Positions 6,102 to 12,624 of a stretch of DNA of 13,422 bases are shown piece by piece. Where the stretch lies: the NCBI GenBank assembly GCA_050698355.1, contig JBOHBN010000188.1, positions 1-13,422 on the forward strand, in the 5' to 3' direction. Position numbers and translations under genes: made by a program. Within the stretch, counting starts at the first letter, position 1; every line of letters starts with the position of its first letter. Origin of the DNA: JBOHBN01 sp050698355 (GTDB taxonomy: Bacteria; Actinomycetota; Actinomycetes; Streptosporangiales; WHST01). The notes under the pieces were generated by a model. That model saw only the letters and a program-made list of their open reading frames with translations. It was not told where the DNA came from and made no database searches.

Positions 6102-7297
6102 TGCTGGCCCCGCTCCATCTCCAGGCGCACCTCGGTGCCCTCCCCGGGAGCGCTGCGTATGAACGCCTTGCCCCCGTTGCGCTCCATCCGGCCGACTATG
6201 GACTCCCGTACGCCCATCCGGTCGTCGGGCACTGTGTGTGCCTCGTACCCCTTGCCCCGGTCGCGAACGAATACCGTGACCTGCTCCGGCTCCACCTCCG
6301 CGAAGACCGACAGGCTGTCACACCCGGAGTGCTTCGCCGCGTTCACCATGGCCTCGCGGACGGCCTGCAGCTGCGCGCCCAGCCGCTCGTCCAGCGGGCA
6401 GTCGCCGACGCACACGACGTCGATGGACAGGCCGTGGTTGTCCTCCACCTCGCCGGCGAGCGACTGGATCGCCGCGGCGAACTTCGTCTCCTGGTCGGTA
6501 CTCGGCTTGTACAGCCAGGTACGCAGGTCGCGCTCCTGGGCACGGGCGAGCCGCTGCACCTCGCGGGTGTCCTCGGCGTTGCGCTGGATGAGCGTGAGGG
6601 TCTGGAGCACCGAGTCGTGCACGTGGGCGGCGAGCTCGGCGCGCTCCTCCTGCCTGATCCGCTCGCGCCGCTCCGCGGAGAGGTCGCGGGTCAGCTTGGT
6701 GACGAACGGCGCCGCGACGATGACGACGCCGACCGCCGCGACGACCGCGAAGATGATGCCCTCACGCACCTGGCTCAGGTCACCGCGCAGCGACAGGAAG
6801 CCGACGATGCCGCCGACGACCAGCGCGGTACCGGCGACCGTACGCACCACCGCGGACTTGCTGCGTGCCCGCGCGGCCTCGCGCCAGCGCACGCGCTGCG
6901 CGTCGTCGGCCTGCTGCCAGAGGATCGCCGCACCGAGGCCTACGACGACCAATGGCCAGAAGATCGCACCAGAGACGCCGAAGCCGACCATCTGCAAGAA
7001 CAGCACCAGGCCGACCCCGACCGCGATGAGCGCGCCGACCTGGCCGACATCGCGCTTGCGCTTGGGCGGCGGGCCGACCCTGGGGTCGGTCGCCTCGGGG
7101 GCGAGCGGCACGAAGTACCAGAAGAGCGCGTACATCGCGACGCCGACGAGGCTGCTCACCGCGAGCAGCACGAAGGCGATCCGCATGATCATCGGGTCGA
7201 CCCCGAGGTGGGTGGCGAGGCCGCGGCACACCCCCGCGAGCACCCGCCTGTCGGGCTCGCGGTAGAACTTGCGCGGCTCGCGCGCTACCTCCGCCAC
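6098..7297 (-). CDS. PspC-domain sensor histidine kinase
   Basis: A 399-residue membrane histidine kinase counted from GTG at 7295-7297. An N-terminal PspC domain (about residues 7-66) includes REPDRRVLAGVCRGLATHLGVDP and a hydrophobic stretch ending in YALFWYFVPL. Further membrane segments follow at about 85-127, 151-168 and 180-198. The HisKA_3 dimerisation helix has ELAAHVHDSVLQTLTLIQ with phospho-acceptor His227. The ATPase domain shows the N box REAMVNAAKHSG (Asn319), VRDRGKGY and APGEGTEVRLEM. The open frame extends upstream to 7468, but this would run into the divergent gene and adds an unconserved alanine-rich stretch, so I prefer the GTG just before the PspC domain; it has only a weak SD (AGG). 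It overlaps the regulator gene by four bases. The sensed signal is unknown, but the family suggests envelope or antibiotic stress. Confidence 0.92.
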   Translation of the reverse strand: MAEVAREPRKFYREPDRRVLAGVCRGLATHLGVDPMIMRIAFVLLAVSSLVGVAMYALFWYFVPLAPEATDPRVGPPPKRKRDVGQVGALIAVGVGLVLFLQMVGFGVSGAIFWPLVVVGLGAAILWQQADDAQRVRWREAARARSKSAVVRTVAGTALVVGGIVGFLSLRGDLSQVREGIIFAVVAAVGVVIVAAPFVTKLTRDLSAERRERIRQEERAELAAHVHDSVLQTLTLIQRNAEDTREVQRLARAQERDLRTWLYKPSTDQETKFAAAIQSLAGEVEDNHGLSIDVVCVGDCPLDERLGAQLQAVREAMVNAAKHSGCDSLSVFAEVEPEQVTVFVRDRGKGYEAHTVPDDRMGVRESIVGRMERNGGKAFIRSAPGEGTEVRLEMERGQQ

Positions 7298-7328
7298 ACC
7301 TGCATGGTCACACGAATCGGCCCCGGCC

Positions 7329-7384
7329 GCATCGGGGAGAGACCCGGCACGACCTGCAGGTTCGGTCAGGGATGTCCCCGATGC
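7329..7384. promoter_or_regulatory. 10-bp dyad operator candidate in divergent PspC/kinase promoter
   Basis: GCATCGGGGA (7329-7338) and TCCCCGATGC (7375-7384) are perfect reverse complements with a 36-bp spacer. The centre of symmetry (7356.5) coincides with the midpoint between the kinase GTG (7297) and the preferred ATG of the PspC gene (7417). The right arm is also part of a tighter palindrome, TCAGGGA-TG-TCCCCGA (7366-7381, one mismatch). This arrangement suits a dimeric LuxR-type regulator controlling both units, but binding is inferred. Confidence 0.5.
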
Positions 7385-7416
7385 CGCGGTACACCGCGCA
7401 AGGCACGATGGGAACC

Positions 7417-8748
7417 ATGGAACAGCCGGTGCCGCCAGGCGGGGAACCGCGCGCCCCCGCGCAGGCACCCGGCGCGGGACTACGGCGCAGCGCGGACAAC
7501 CGGCTCATCGGCGGCGTGTGCGGGGGCCTCGCCGAGTACACCGGCGTCGACCCGGTCGTCTTCCGCGTCACGATCGCGGTGATCGCACTCGTCGGCGGGG
7601 CGGGGGTGCTGTTCTACGGCGCGGCCATGCTCCTCATACCCGACGCGCGTACGGGCAGCGCGCCCGTCGATCGCGTGCTCCACTCCAGGCAGCACCCGCG
7701 GGTGCGCGTCGCCGCGCTCCTGCTGGCGATCGTGGTCGGCATCATCGTCGCCGGTGGGCTCGGCGGCTGGTTCGGCAGCGGCTCGCTCGCGATCGTGATC
7801 GTCGCCGCGCTCGCCGCCCTCGTCGCGCACCGCCGTGGCGCGGACCTGCGCGGCACCATGAGCAGGCTGGCCGGGCACGACACGGCACCGCAGCGGACAG
7901 CTCCGTACGCCGGCCCGGCACCCGGTGTCGCCGGACCGCCGCCGGCGCAGCCGCCTCCGCGGGCTCCGCGAGAGGCGCCAACGACCAGCCAGTACGTCGA
8001 CCTCTCTACGCTGCCGCGGCCGGGGTACGTCGGGAACGGGCCCGTATCAACGCCGCCCGAGCGGCGCCCCCGGTCGATCACCTGGTACGTCCTGCTCGCC
8101 GCTGCGCTGGTCGCGGCTGCCGTGGTGCTCGCCCAGCAACGGCTCGGCCTGCCGGGTGACGTGCGGCTCCCGCTCACCGCAGCGCTGACAGTGCTTGGCG
8201 TCGGGCTGCTGCTCTCCACCTGGGTGGGGCGTGCCCGGGTCACCGGGTGGGGGGTGTTGCTCGCCGTGGCCCTCGCGGCGATGACGCTCGTACACGGGAT
8301 CGGTGGGGGTCAGTACCTGCGCGACGTGGCGTGGCGCCCGACCACCGCGGCGCAGCTGTCGGCGCAGCAGCCGTACCAGGCCGATCTCGCCAACGCTCGC
8401 GTCGATCTCACTGCCCTGCCAGTCACGGACGACCACACGTACCAGGTGAGCGCGCAGATCGACGCCGGGCGGCTGGTAGTCACGGTGCCGCGCAGCACGC
8501 GCGTACACGTGCATGCCCGGTGCGACGCCTGCCGGATGCGCGTGCTCGGTCAGCGGTACGCCGGAACCGACGACGTCAGGCTGGATCGCACGTTTCCCGC
8601 GGCAGCGAACCGCGACGAGTGGGAGTCCGGAGGCGGGGATGGCAAGCCTCGCGACGCCGGTGCGAACGTGCGCCACCGGAAGCGCCCGGTGTTCGACCTG
8701 AACCTGCGCGGGGACGCCGCGTTGGTGGAGGTGCGCCGTGCTGCATAG
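7417..8748 (+). CDS. PspC-domain membrane protein with LiaF-like C-terminal region
   Basis: A 443-residue protein from ATG 7417. A proline-rich N terminus leads to a PspC domain at about 22-76 (GLRRSADNRLIGGVCGGLAEYTGVDP). Membrane segments follow at about 98-118 and 123-136, then a Pro/Ala-rich linker (about 155-185) and three more helices at about 213-300. The last 125 residues are beta-rich, with the DLANARVDLTALP and RLVVTVPRSTRVHVHARCDAC patterns seen in LiaF/DUF4097-type domains. Cys369 and Cys372 form a CxxC. It faces the PspC kinase across a dyad operator and likely modulates that two-component system, as LiaF does; this role is inferred. ATG at 7408 (AAGG upstream) and 7372 are alternative starts, the last probably too long. 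The 3' end overlaps the next gene by 11 bases. Confidence 0.88.
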   Translation: MEQPVPPGGEPRAPAQAPGAGLRRSADNRLIGGVCGGLAEYTGVDPVVFRVTIAVIALVGGAGVLFYGAAMLLIPDARTGSAPVDRVLHSRQHPRVRVAALLLAIVVGIIVAGGLGGWFGSGSLAIVIVAALAALVAHRRGADLRGTMSRLAGHDTAPQRTAPYAGPAPGVAGPPPAQPPPRAPREAPTTSQYVDLSTLPRPGYVGNGPVSTPPERRPRSITWYVLLAAALVAAAVVLAQQRLGLPGDVRLPLTAALTVLGVGLLLSTWVGRARVTGWGVLLAVALAAMTLVHGIGGGQYLRDVAWRPTTAAQLSAQQPYQADLANARVDLTALPVTDDHTYQVSAQIDAGRLVVTVPRSTRVHVHARCDACRMRVLGQRYAGTDDVRLDRTFPAAANRDEWESGGGDGKPRDAGANVRHRKRPVFDLNLRGDAALVEVRRAA

Positions 8749-8920
8749 ACCGAACTGGGGCGCCCTGCTCGCCGGCCTGGTGCTGCTCGCCGTCGCCGGT
8801 ATGTTCTTCGCCGCCACCCTGGCTGGGGCGCACGTTCAGCTGCTCGCGCTCATCCCGCTGCTGCTCGTCGGCCTCGGCTGCGCCGCGATACTCAACCGCA
8901 GGGGCGACCGCCGCGACTAG
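8738..8920 (+). CDS. Small two-helix membrane protein
   Basis: A 60-residue protein starting at GTG 8738 with a strong GGAGG SD (8727-8731) inside the end of the PspC gene; the 11-base overlap implies translational coupling. It has two hydrophobic helices (about residues 8-30 and 34-51) joined by a short GAHVQ turn, and a basic tail NRRGDRRD. No family is recognised. It is probably made along with the PspC protein and may be a small accessory of the same membrane system. kynU begins 20 bases after its stop. Confidence 0.75.
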   Translation: MLHRPNWGALLAGLVLLAVAGMFFAATLAGAHVQLLALIPLLLVGLGCAAILNRRGDRRD

Positions 8921-8940
8921 AGCGTGCCACAGTTGACCGC

Positions 8941-10179
8941 ATGGTCGATGCCACCACCCGGGCGTACGCCGAGAAACAGGACGCCGATGACCCGCTCGCG
9001 GGGTTGCGGGAACGGTTCGTCACCACCGACCCGGACCTCATCTACCTGGACGGCAACTCGCTCGGCCGGCTGCCCCGCGCGACGGTCGACCGGCTCGACG
9101 GCGTTCTACGCGAGGAATGGGGTGGGGAGCTCATCGGCGGCTGGGGCCACTGGATGGACCTGCCCACCAGCGTCGGCGACCTGATCGGCATGCACCTGCT
9201 CGGCGCCGCCAGCGGGCAGACCGTTGTGGCCGACTCCACCAGCGTCAACCTGTACAGGCTCGCCGGCGCCGCCGTGCGCGCCAGGCCGGGCCGGTCGGTC
9301 ATCGTGACCGACGACGACAACTTCCCCACCGACCGGTACGTCCTCGCCGGCCTCGCCGAGGACCGCGGGTTGCAGCTGCGGGTCGTCCACACCGACCCGG
9401 ACGAGGGCGTCGACACCAACACCATCGCCGACGCGGTCGACGAGGGCACCGCCCTGGTGTCGCTGTCGCACGTCGCGTACCGCTCCGGGGGGCTCGCGGA
9501 CATGGCGGCGATCAACCGGGCCACGCACCGTAGCGGCGCCCTGGTGCTGTGGGACCTGTGCCACAGCGTCGGCTCGGTCCCGGTCGAGCTGGACGGCACC
9601 GGCAGCGACCTCGCAGTCGGGTGCACGTACAAGTACCTGCTCGGCGGCCCGGGCGCGCCGGCGTTCCTCTACGTCCGCGCCGGCCTGCACACCGAGCTGC
9701 GAAACCCCGTACAGGGCTGGTTCGGGCAGCGGGACCAGTTCGCCATGGGGCCCGAGTACGACCCGCTGCCCGGCGTGGAACGGTTCCGCACCGGCACACC
9801 GCCCGTGCTCCCGCTGGTCGCGGTGGAGGAGGGCGTGCGGCTGCTCGCCGAGGCGGGTATCGACGCACTGCGCGCCAAGGCCACCGCGCTGACCGAGCAG
9901 TTCATCGCCCTGGCCGACGCCCGGCTTGCCGGGCACGGCTTCCGGCTGGCCTCACCCCGCGACCCGGACCGGCGCGGGTCGCACGTCACGCTCCACCACC
10001 CGCGGGCAGAGGAACTGACCGGCGCGCTGATCGAGCAGGCGAACGTGGTGCCGGACTACCGCACGCCGGAACGCATCAGGTTCGGGCTGGCTGCACCCAC
10101 CACCAGCCACGTCGAGGTGTGGGATGCCGTCGACCGGCTGGTGCACCTGCTCGAGCAGGACAGCGGGTCCTACCTGTAG
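8941..10179 (+). CDS. kynU: Kynureninase
   Basis: A 412-residue PLP-dependent enzyme that hydrolyses kynurenine to anthranilate and alanine (or 3-hydroxykynurenine to 3-hydroxyanthranilate) in tryptophan breakdown. Motifs seen are YLDGNSLG (residues 35-42), VTDDDNFPTDRY, SLSHVAYRSG, LWDLCHSVG and GCTYKYLLGGPGAPAFLYV with the Schiff-base lysine at 231. QGWFGQRDQFAMG and RFRTGTPPVLPL follow, and the length is typical. The ATG at 8941 has no good SD; only 20 bases separate it from the upstream small membrane gene, so it is probably read through from the PspC operon. No tryptophan dioxygenase or kynurenine formamidase gene is in this window. It overlaps the LCP gene tail to tail by 10 bp, with no space for a terminator. 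Confidence 0.95.
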   Translation: MVDATTRAYAEKQDADDPLAGLRERFVTTDPDLIYLDGNSLGRLPRATVDRLDGVLREEWGGELIGGWGHWMDLPTSVGDLIGMHLLGAASGQTVVADSTSVNLYRLAGAAVRARPGRSVIVTDDDNFPTDRYVLAGLAEDRGLQLRVVHTDPDEGVDTNTIADAVDEGTALVSLSHVAYRSGGLADMAAINRATHRSGALVLWDLCHSVGSVPVELDGTGSDLAVGCTYKYLLGGPGAPAFLYVRAGLHTELRNPVQGWFGQRDQFAMGPEYDPLPGVERFRTGTPPVLPLVAVEEGVRLLAEAGIDALRAKATALTEQFIALADARLAGHGFRLASPRDPDRRGSHVTLHHPRAEELTGALIEQANVVPDYRTPERIRFGLAAPTTSHVEVWDAVDRLVHLLEQDSGSYL

Positions 10180-11630
10180 CGGCAGACGTCATCCAGCGAC
10201 TTGGACTTGCTGTGGCCGCCGTCGGCCTTGCTGCCCGTGCCGGGGTCCGGCTTCGCTGTGCGTTCGGCCTCCGTACGAGCCTTTGACGCCTCGATCGCCT
10301 TGTGCGCCCGCTTCCTGATCTTGGCGTAGTCCGGGTCGGAGGTATCGACACGCGGCGGAACGAACTGGACGCTGGTGATCTCGGCGGACTTCGCCTTCTC
10401 CCCGAGCTGCAGTAACGCGGGGAGGTCGGCGTTGGGGATATTCGTCGATACGTTCTGCTTCGTCGTGGACGCGATCTTCTGGAATCCGTTGAGCACGGTC
10501 GACGGGTCGGCTTGCTTGGCGAGCGCGCCGAGCACGCAACGCTGCCGCCTCATCCGGTGGTAGTCGTCGTCGGCCGCCCGGGACCGCGCGTACCACAGCG
10601 CCTTCTCACCGTTCAGGTGATGCAGGCCCTTGTGCACGTACCCGGTGATGGGCACGCCGCCCTTGCCGCCGATGGGCAGGTCCTTGTTGACGTAGATGGT
10701 GATGCCGCCCATGGCGTCGATGATCTCGCGGAACGCGCGGAGGTTGACCAGCACGGAGTAGTCGATCGGCAGTCCGACGATCTTGCCCGCGACCTCACGG
10801 ATGGCCGCCGCGCCGTGGTTGCGGTGGCCCGGGAACTGCCTGGGGTGGTCGGCGCCGTATCGGTAGACGGCGTTGAGCAGGTCGGTGAAGCCGTACGGGA
10901 ACTTGTCCTGCAGCCGCTTGGGCATCGGTGCGTGCAGCATGTTGCGGGGCAGGCTGTACATGACCGTGTCGCCGGTGTGGGTATTGATGCTGGCGACGGT
11001 CATGCTGTCGGTGCGCACACCCGTACGGTCATTGCCCCAGTCACCGCCCAGGAGCAGGACGTTGATCCGTGGCCGGCCGGCCCACGGGTCCGCACCCTCC
11101 TTGGTCTTGCGCTTGACCTGGTGGTTCTGGTCCTTGCCCGGGAACACTGTGTTGATGACGTCGCGGCCGACGTAGGCGTAGTGCGCGGCGTAGATCGGCG
11201 GGGTGGAGACCGCCAGGCTGAGCAGGGCCACCACGAACGCGGAGGCGGCCAGCTGGAGCGGCCGCATGTTGCTGGGCCGGCGCATGCGGTACGCCGAGAC
11301 GATGACCGCGGTCCAGGCGACCGAGAGCAACAGCGCGCAGACGATCACTCCGGTGAGGACGTCGGGGTCGACGATGTAACCGATCAGCGCGAACCGGTCC
11401 ATGGTGGTCGCGACGTAGACGCCGCCGGCCACGAGCAGGACGAACACCGCGAAGATGGGGATGCCCAGCTTCTTCCTGCCCGCGCGAATGTGGCCCACGC
11501 CGGGGAGGATCGCTGAGAGCAGCGCCATACCCAGGGCGGCAGCGGCCTGGTGCCCTGTTGTTGGCTTGCGCCGCCGTCGGCGGCCGGCGCGGGAGCCGTC
11601 GCCACGGCGCTCGCCCTGCGGGGGATGCAC
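10170..11630 (-). CDS. LytR-CpsA-Psr (LCP) family protein with four membrane helices
   Basis: A 486-residue membrane protein. A basic N terminus (about 1-25) precedes four hydrophobic segments (about 30-48, 57-76, 90-113 and 124-148). The extracytoplasmic LCP domain spans about 188-370: INVLLLGGDWGNDRTGVRTDSM (189-210), YSLPRNM (225-231), AMGGITIYVNKDLP and ALWYARSRAADDDYHRMRRQ (344-363). These hold the arginines and aspartates that bind the polyprenyl-pyrophosphate in LCP enzymes. LCP proteins attach glycopolymers such as arabinogalactan or teichoic acid to peptidoglycan. Most have one membrane anchor; the four-helix form is less usual. The C terminus is Lys/Ser-rich and ends CRYR. The GTG start at 11630 has GGAGGAGG at 11641-11648, ten bases upstream. 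Confidence 0.92.
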   Translation of the reverse strand: MHPPQGERRGDGSRAGRRRRRKPTTGHQAAAALGMALLSAILPGVGHIRAGRKKLGIPIFAVFVLLVAGGVYVATTMDRFALIGYIVDPDVLTGVIVCALLLSVAWTAVIVSAYRMRRPSNMRPLQLAASAFVVALLSLAVSTPPIYAAHYAYVGRDVINTVFPGKDQNHQVKRKTKEGADPWAGRPRINVLLLGGDWGNDRTGVRTDSMTVASINTHTGDTVMYSLPRNMLHAPMPKRLQDKFPYGFTDLLNAVYRYGADHPRQFPGHRNHGAAAIREVAGKIVGLPIDYSVLVNLRAFREIIDAMGGITIYVNKDLPIGGKGGVPITGYVHKGLHHLNGEKALWYARSRAADDDYHRMRRQRCVLGALAKQADPSTVLNGFQKIASTTKQNVSTNIPNADLPALLQLGEKAKSAEITSVQFVPPRVDTSDPDYAKIRKRAHKAIEASKARTEAERTAKPDPGTGSKADGGHSKSKSLDDVCRYR

Positions 11631-11681
11631 GTGCGTGCTTCCTCCTCCCGTCCGGCGTCATGGTCCTTCGGCAAGCGGGCA

Positions 11682-11706
11682 GGTGTGTGCCCTGCGGGTA
11701 CACACC
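11682..11706. promoter_or_regulatory. 11-bp hairpin in the LCP/MBL divergent region
   Basis: GGTGTGTGCCC (11682-11692) pairs with GGGTACACACC (11696-11706) around a TGC loop, with a single G-T mismatch. It lies 52-76 bases upstream of the LCP GTG, on the side of its leader, and 138 bases before the MBL gene. It could be a regulator site or leader stem-loop. The rest of the 213-bp gap (11631-11843) shows a TTGACC (11786-11791) and TACGCT (11806-11811) before the MBL gene, but their spacing of 14 bases is short. Confidence 0.4.
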
Positions 11707-11843
11707 GTCATGCTACCGAGCCACGAACGTATCCGGGTTCTGGTACGACCTACCCACTCACTGGACGTCTCAGACCCGCCGATGGTTGACCCGGGCCTGG
11801 GTCTCTACGCTGCGGGCAGAGCCGAGTGCGGAGGGAATCTGAC

Positions 11844-12485
11844 GTGGCGAGACTGACCAAGCTGGGGCACGCCTGCGTGCGGGTGGAGAGCGACGGAACG
11901 ACCGTGGTCATCGACCCGGGCGTGTTCACAGCGGCCGATGCCGTCGACGGCGCCGACGCCGTCCTCATCACCCACGAGCACCCCGACCACTTCGATCCGG
12001 AGAAGGTCGATGCGGCGCTGCGGGGGGACGAGCACGTACGGGTGTGGGCACCCGGGTCCGTGGTCGGCAAGCTCCCCGCGGAGCAGGCGAACCGCGCGCA
12101 GGCGGTACGGCACGGATCCTCGTTCACCGTGGGCGGGCTCGACTTCTCGGTGTACGGCAGCGACCACGCCGTGATCAGCGACGATGTCCCGGTGATCACC
12201 AACGTCGGCTACCTGTTCGCCGGGGTCTTCCACCCCGGTGACGCGTTCACGGTCCCGGACGAGCGGGTGGAGACGCTGCTGCTGCCGATCAACGCGCCGT
12301 GGAGCAAGGTCAGCGAGACGATGGCGCACGTTGCGGCGGTCGCGCCGGCGTACGTGCATCCCGTACACGACGCGCTGCTCACCGAGGCCGGTCAGGGTGT
12401 CTACGACCCGCACGCCGCGCGGCGCAGCGAGCAGGTGGGCGCGGAGTACCGGCGGCTGGCGGTCGGCGAGTCGGTCCAGCTCTAA
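11844..12485 (+). CDS. MBL-fold metal-dependent hydrolase (UlaG-like)
   Basis: A 213-residue metallo-beta-lactamase-fold hydrolase. It opens with ARLTKLGHACVRVE and VVIDPGVF, typical of the short UlaG-like branch. The metal motif THEHPDHFD (HxHxDH at 44-49) follows, then SDHAVI (His108), VFHPGDAF (His130, Asp133) and YVHPVHD near the C terminus. The substrate cannot be predicted; related proteins are mostly uncharacterised. The GTG at 11844 is chosen because GGAGGG (11830-11835) lies eight bases upstream; an in-frame GTG at 11826 precedes that SD and is less likely. The gene is divergent from the LCP gene and convergent with guaA. Confidence 0.88.
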   Translation: MARLTKLGHACVRVESDGTTVVIDPGVFTAADAVDGADAVLITHEHPDHFDPEKVDAALRGDEHVRVWAPGSVVGKLPAEQANRAQAVRHGSSFTVGGLDFSVYGSDHAVISDDVPVITNVGYLFAGVFHPGDAFTVPDERVETLLLPINAPWSKVSETMAHVAAVAPAYVHPVHDALLTEAGQGVYDPHAARRSEQVGAEYRRLAVGESVQL

Positions 12486-12498
12486 CGCTGTCGGGTTA

Positions 12499-12569
12499 GG
12501 ACCCCGGTCGCTTACGGCGCGGTAGCTGACCGGGCTCGCGGGGAGGCGCGCGGAAACCGACCGGGGTCC
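12499..12569. terminator. Inverted repeats between convergent MBL gene and guaA
   Basis: GGACCCCGGTCG (12499-12510) and CGACCGGGGTCC (12558-12569) are perfect 12-bp reverse complements. The left arm can instead pair locally: CCCGGTC (12503-12509) with GACCGGG (12528-12534), extended inward by GC and TAC/GTA. The two foldings exclude each other. The block lies in the 139-bp gap between the MBL stop (12485) and guaA stop (12625), so bidirectional termination is the simplest reading. The remainder of the gap holds only a repeated TAGGACCCC (12497-12505 and 12614-12622). Confidence 0.6.
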
Positions 12570-12624
12570 AGGCCACGCACCCACCTATGCAACGAACGAC
12601 AGGCGCACGGCACTAGGACCCCCG

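Noticed and set aside
5358..7265. Long + strand open frame of 635 codons opposite the regulator and kinase
   Set aside because: It is antisense to two genes with complete family motifs, and its product is low-complexity Arg/Ser/Thr-rich, as expected from high-GC shadow frames.
7298..7468. N-terminal extension of the kinase to the far upstream start at 7468
   Set aside because: It would overlap the divergent PspC gene and its promoter, and adds 57 unconserved residues before a PspC domain that normally lies at the very N terminus.
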